Assembly: GCA_910578965.1 (NCBI GenBank)
Contig: CAJTSP010000020.1
Coordinates: 1 to 19,828, forward strand
Reading direction: 5' to 3'
Length of the DNA stretch: 19,828 nucleotides
DNA from: an uncultured Oscillospiraceae bacterium
GTDB taxonomy: Bacteria; Bacillota; Clostridia; Oscillospirales; Ruminococcaceae
Part shown: positions 17,637-19,828 of the stretch, piece by piece
How the letters are laid out: each line of letters opens with the position of its first letter
Numbering within the stretch: position 1 is the stretch's first letter
Program-made: the position numbers and the translations under genes
The notes under the pieces: model-generated
The model's database searches: none
What the model saw: only the letters and a program-made list of their open reading frames with translations
Told to the model about the DNA's origin: nothing

Positions 17637-17681
17637 AAGGGCCGCTGCTTCGTTGGCTGTTTGAGGAAATAAAAGATATGA

Positions 17682-18086
17682 TATGTAGGAACCAGTATCC
17701 CAATATGCGAATTTGATACCGGCAAGACCCCGGTGATTCATCCGGAAAATTTTTGGCAAAAAGCTTTCCTGAAAAATGCGTAATTACCTTTTTCAGAAGG
17801 GAACTGGAGCGATTCATTCTGGAAAACAGGCTTTCTGTCATTGGGCGGCTTTATGGGCAGGCGATGCCATATACAGAGAAACCCCTGATATGGTGGCATT
17901 AAGACGAAGCGAGGAATGCCTGACGATGGAGATGAAAGCGGCCGCTTTTTTGCGGTGTCCAGGTATTACAATATTCCACTTGCCCGGTTGTTGTATGCCA
18001 GTGATGATGTAAGCGGCAAGGCCTGGGGCTCCCGGGGATGAAATATGCAAAAGGGCATCCGGCAATTTGCGTTGCTGTGCGGTTGA
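17682..18086 (+). pseudogene. Nucleoside phosphorylase remnant with internal deletion and frameshifts
   Basis: Three reading frames together recall a clostridial PNP/uridine phosphorylase-family protein. Frame one (from 17682) gives IPICEFDTGKTPVIHPENFW. After the A-run at 17758-17762 the frame shifts and gives PEKCVITFFRRELERFI and ENRLSVIGRL. A third frame around 17856-17945 gives GDAIYRETPDMVALRRSEEC and LTMEMKAAA, matching the family's TDAIYRET and RR.EGC.TVEME motifs. The frame shifts again to FAVSRYYNIPLARLLYASDD and VSGKAWGSRG, matching the C-terminal LLYAGDDLSG segment. A TGA at 18039 sits where the family has Trp. The central part, with the GGAG-type phosphate site, is missing (about 100 residues or more), so the product cannot be functional. 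No start codon is recognisable. The family call rests on remembered motifs. Confidence 0.65.
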
Positions 18087-18168
18087 GACTGTAAAAAATC
18101 GTAGCGGGGCATAGGCGTATACGGCCGAGCCGGTATGAAAGCAGGGATTTGCAAAGCTGCACAAGGGA

Positions 18169-18208
18169 GGGCGCTGTTTTTGGCAGCGCCCTTTGGCTGT
18201 AATCAGAA
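18169..18208 (+). repeat. Hairpin element copy 2
   Basis: GGGCGCTG (18169-18176) pairs with CAGCGCCC (18184-18191) around TTTTTGG and is followed by TTTGGCTGTAATCAGAA. It aligns without gaps to 14241-14280, with 34 of 40 positions identical. Two of the differences form a compensating A-T to G-C change in the stem. It may terminate transcription of what was the upstream gene. Confidence 0.6.
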
Positions 18209-18402
18209 AAAACAGAAAGATACTCCAAGGTGCTGGAGCTGGAGAAGGCGGCTTACGGCCCACTGACGAGATTGAAATTTTGTGGCCTGGAATATGAAAA
18301 AACCGTCGAAAAGGGGTGCTATATTTTGTGCAGGATGCTGCTTGCACCCTGTAAGGGCAAGGGTGTAAACTGTTGATAAGCAGAACGGTAAACCGCATCC
18401 GT

Positions 18403-18432
18403 TTGCGGTATTCCTGCGGGCTCATCTATAAA
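18403..18432 (+). promoter_or_regulatory. Weak candidate promoter of the SIR2-like gene
   Basis: TTGCGG (18403-18408) and TATAAA (18427-18432) are 18 bases apart, with a predicted start near 18439 and a leader of about 57 bases. The -35 matches consensus in only three positions. Confidence 0.3.
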
Positions 18433-18495
18433 GACGGACGGAATGGTATACCGATGGACCGGGCAGTGTCCCAAGCAACGGGATGGTGAATCAAA

Positions 18496-19828
18496 ATGGG
18501 CTTTTCAGAGGAAAGGCGTTTTTCTGTGGGGCAGTTGGCCCGAATCATTCAGGAATCCAACGCAAACGGCGAAAGGTTTTGTTTTATTTTGGGCTCTGGC
18601 GCGTCGGTAGAATCGGGTATCCCCAGTGGCAATACGCTGGAAATGCGGTGGATGAACTGCCTGATGGGTGCCAAGGATGATGCTCCGGCACATAAAATGA
18701 ATGCCAGCGAAACCTGTCGGATGGCTGAGGCGCTGCATAAAAAGCGTGAAATGCAGTATGCCTTTGGCGAAATAAAAGCCGCTTGGGAAAAGGCCTGTGC
18801 CGAGGGAAAGAACTTGCTCCCCAGCCGATATTATTTTGATATTTACAAACTGAGGTTTTACCCGACCCCGCGAAACGGTTATAGCTATCTGGAAAAATTA
18901 ATGGAGAACTGTACGCCCAGTTTGGGGTATCACACACTTGCAAAACTTTTAACCCAAAACAACCTAAACAACCTGGTTATTACCACAAACTTTGATAGCT
19001 TGGTGGAGGATGCCCTGTTTTTGTATACCGAAAAGCGGCCGCTTGTTGTCAGCCATGAATCCTTGGCCGAGTATATGGAGGCCAATGTTCAGCGCCCAAT
19101 TGTCGCAAAAGTACACAGGGGCCTGATGTACGCACCGTTGAACAGCCCAGATGCGACCAATCGGCTTAAGGACGAATGGCGGGGGGCGCTGCGCTATGCG
19201 TTCAATGTGTATACGCCAATTGTTATTGGGTATGCGGGCGGGGATCATAGCCTGATGGATTTTTTAAAGGAATCAGATACCAAGATGCGCAACGGCCTAT
19301 ACTGGTGTTTCCGTGCAAAATCCGGCCTGCCGGAGGAAAATATCCTTCAATTTGTACAAAGCAAACAAGGGTACTTTGTTGAGATTGATGGCTTTGATGC
19401 CCTGATGCTGGGGTTAGGAAAGCAGTTGTACGGTGATGCGATAGGCCCCAGTGCTGCCGAACAGTATCTGAATGAGAAGAACAGCCGGCGAATTCAAAAG
19501 TATAACGAGCAATGGACAGAACTGGATAAAAACCCAACACTTAAGGAGCTTGTCCGGTCGGTAAACGAGCAAGAACAACGCGGGGAAGAACAACGCGAAA
19601 AAAAAGAGGAGCTTACGGCGACCGACCATTTCCGGCGCGGTTATCGTGCGGGCGATGAAGGCGACTGGGCAACTGCACAAGAGGAATACTCCAAAGCAAT
19701 TGAAAAGGATCCGAGCTTTATGGCTGCTTACAACAACCGGGGAATTTTACATGAGAATTTGAAGCAATATGATTTGGCGCTGGCAGATTATAATAAGGCA
19801 TTGGAACTGGCTCCCGATGATGCAGATG
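18496..19828 (+). CDS. SIR2-like NADase domain protein with C-terminal TPR repeats, partial
   Basis: 444 residues are visible and the frame is open at the right edge. The N-terminal SIR2-like Rossmann domain (about 25-310) shows FCFILGSGASVESGIPSG (28-45, NAD-binding loop), VITTNFDSLVEDA (161-173), AKVHRGLM (204-211) with His207 in the position of the catalytic histidine of the usual K.HG motif, and IVIGYAGGDHSLMDFL (242-257). A charged, Glu/Gln/Arg-rich linker (about 325-373) follows. TPR repeats start at about 375 (HFRRGYRAGDEGDWATAQEE and AYNNRGILHENLKQYDLALA). In characterised defence systems, SIR2 domains destroy NAD+ once a sensor domain detects phage; TPRs often act as the sensor or protein-interaction part. 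A defence role is inference. The ATG at 18496 is the first after an in-frame TGA at 18487 and follows GGATGG. Base composition differs from the rest of the window. Confidence 0.88.
   Translation, partial: MGFSEERRFSVGQLARIIQESNANGERFCFILGSGASVESGIPSGNTLEMRWMNCLMGAKDDAPAHKMNASETCRMAEALHKKREMQYAFGEIKAAWEKACAEGKNLLPSRYYFDIYKLRFYPTPRNGYSYLEKLMENCTPSLGYHTLAKLLTQNNLNNLVITTNFDSLVEDALFLYTEKRPLVVSHESLAEYMEANVQRPIVAKVHRGLMYAPLNSPDATNRLKDEWRGALRYAFNVYTPIVIGYAGGDHSLMDFLKESDTKMRNGLYWCFRAKSGLPEENILQFVQSKQGYFVEIDGFDALMLGLGKQLYGDAIGPSAAEQYLNEKNSRRIQKYNEQWTELDKNPTLKELVRSVNEQEQRGEEQREKKEELTATDHFRRGYRAGDEGDWATAQEEYSKAIEKDPSFMAAYNNRGILHENLKQYDLALADYNKALELAPDDAD

Larger units (their letters stand above)
17637..18495. 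other. Gene-poor, less G+C-rich region carrying a decayed gene and a hairpin element
   Basis: No intact gene lies in these 859 bases. Base and codon use change visibly from the G+C-rich left side. It holds the nucleoside phosphorylase remnant (17682-18086), hairpin element copy 2 (18169-18208), an imperfect palindrome TTGCACCCT/AGGGTGTAA (18342-18368) and a weak candidate promoter for the SIR2-like gene (18403-18432). Short open stretches at 18203-18376 and 18355-18486 lack plausible starts and were not called. Confidence 0.6.

Noticed and set aside
15969..17759. Long antisense open frame opposite the lipoprotein gene (596 codons)
   Set aside because: It mirrors a high-G+C gene that has a signal peptide, RBS and promoter. 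The antisense product has low-complexity Gly/Pro/Arg composition and no domain.
18203..18486. Two short open stretches (57 and 44 codons) before the SIR2-like gene
   Set aside because: Neither has a placed start codon with RBS, and lengths are compatible with chance. They might be gene remnants, but I recognise no family.

Overview
The window looks like a chromosomal segment from a G+C-rich Clostridia member. An Oscillospiraceae/Ruminococcaceae gut anaerobe near Faecalibacterium, Subdoligranulum or Gemmiger is my guess, based on gene content and codon style, not on a marker gene. Support for this includes a clostridial-type activase/2-hydroxyacyl-CoA dehydratase pair, a YesM/YesN-type two-component system, a YitT-family membrane protein, clear purine-rich ribosome binding sites and TATAAT-type -10 boxes, several of them extended. 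No tRNA, rRNA, CRISPR array, transposase or integrase was seen.

Layout, left to right. (1) 1-3326, minus strand: a three-gene operon with a promoter at 3437-3442. It encodes a DctP-type binding protein, a sensor histidine kinase and a response regulator cut by the window edge; no TRAP permease is visible. (2) 3565-4074, minus: a lone YhcH/YjgK/YiaL cupin-like protein with its own promoter and a strong terminator. (3) 4390-5017, minus: a flavodoxin-family iron-sulfur flavoprotein gene broken by a one-base frameshift, divergent from a MerR-family regulator (5292-6149, plus) that may control it. (4) 6150-6721: about 570 bases without a gene but packed with perfect inverted repeats. (5) 6722-9284, minus: glnS followed by a YitT-family gene, probably one transcript. 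(6) 9741-14122, plus: a large double-BadF activase followed by a separate 2-hydroxyacyl-CoA dehydratase-like subunit. Homologues, as I recall them, are usually one polypeptide. (7) 14442-15725, plus: a metal-dependent amidohydrolase. (8) 15933-17636, plus: a large lipoprotein of unknown function.

From about 17640 the sequence changes character. It becomes visibly less G+C-rich and holds the wreck of a nucleoside phosphorylase gene (17682-18086). A second copy of a hairpin element also found at 14241 follows. Then comes the start of a SIR2-like/TPR gene (18496 to the right edge) of the kind found among NAD-depleting anti-phage effectors. This right end is the best candidate for an accessory or defence region and the most interesting part of the window, but the gene is incomplete here and its neighbours cannot be seen.
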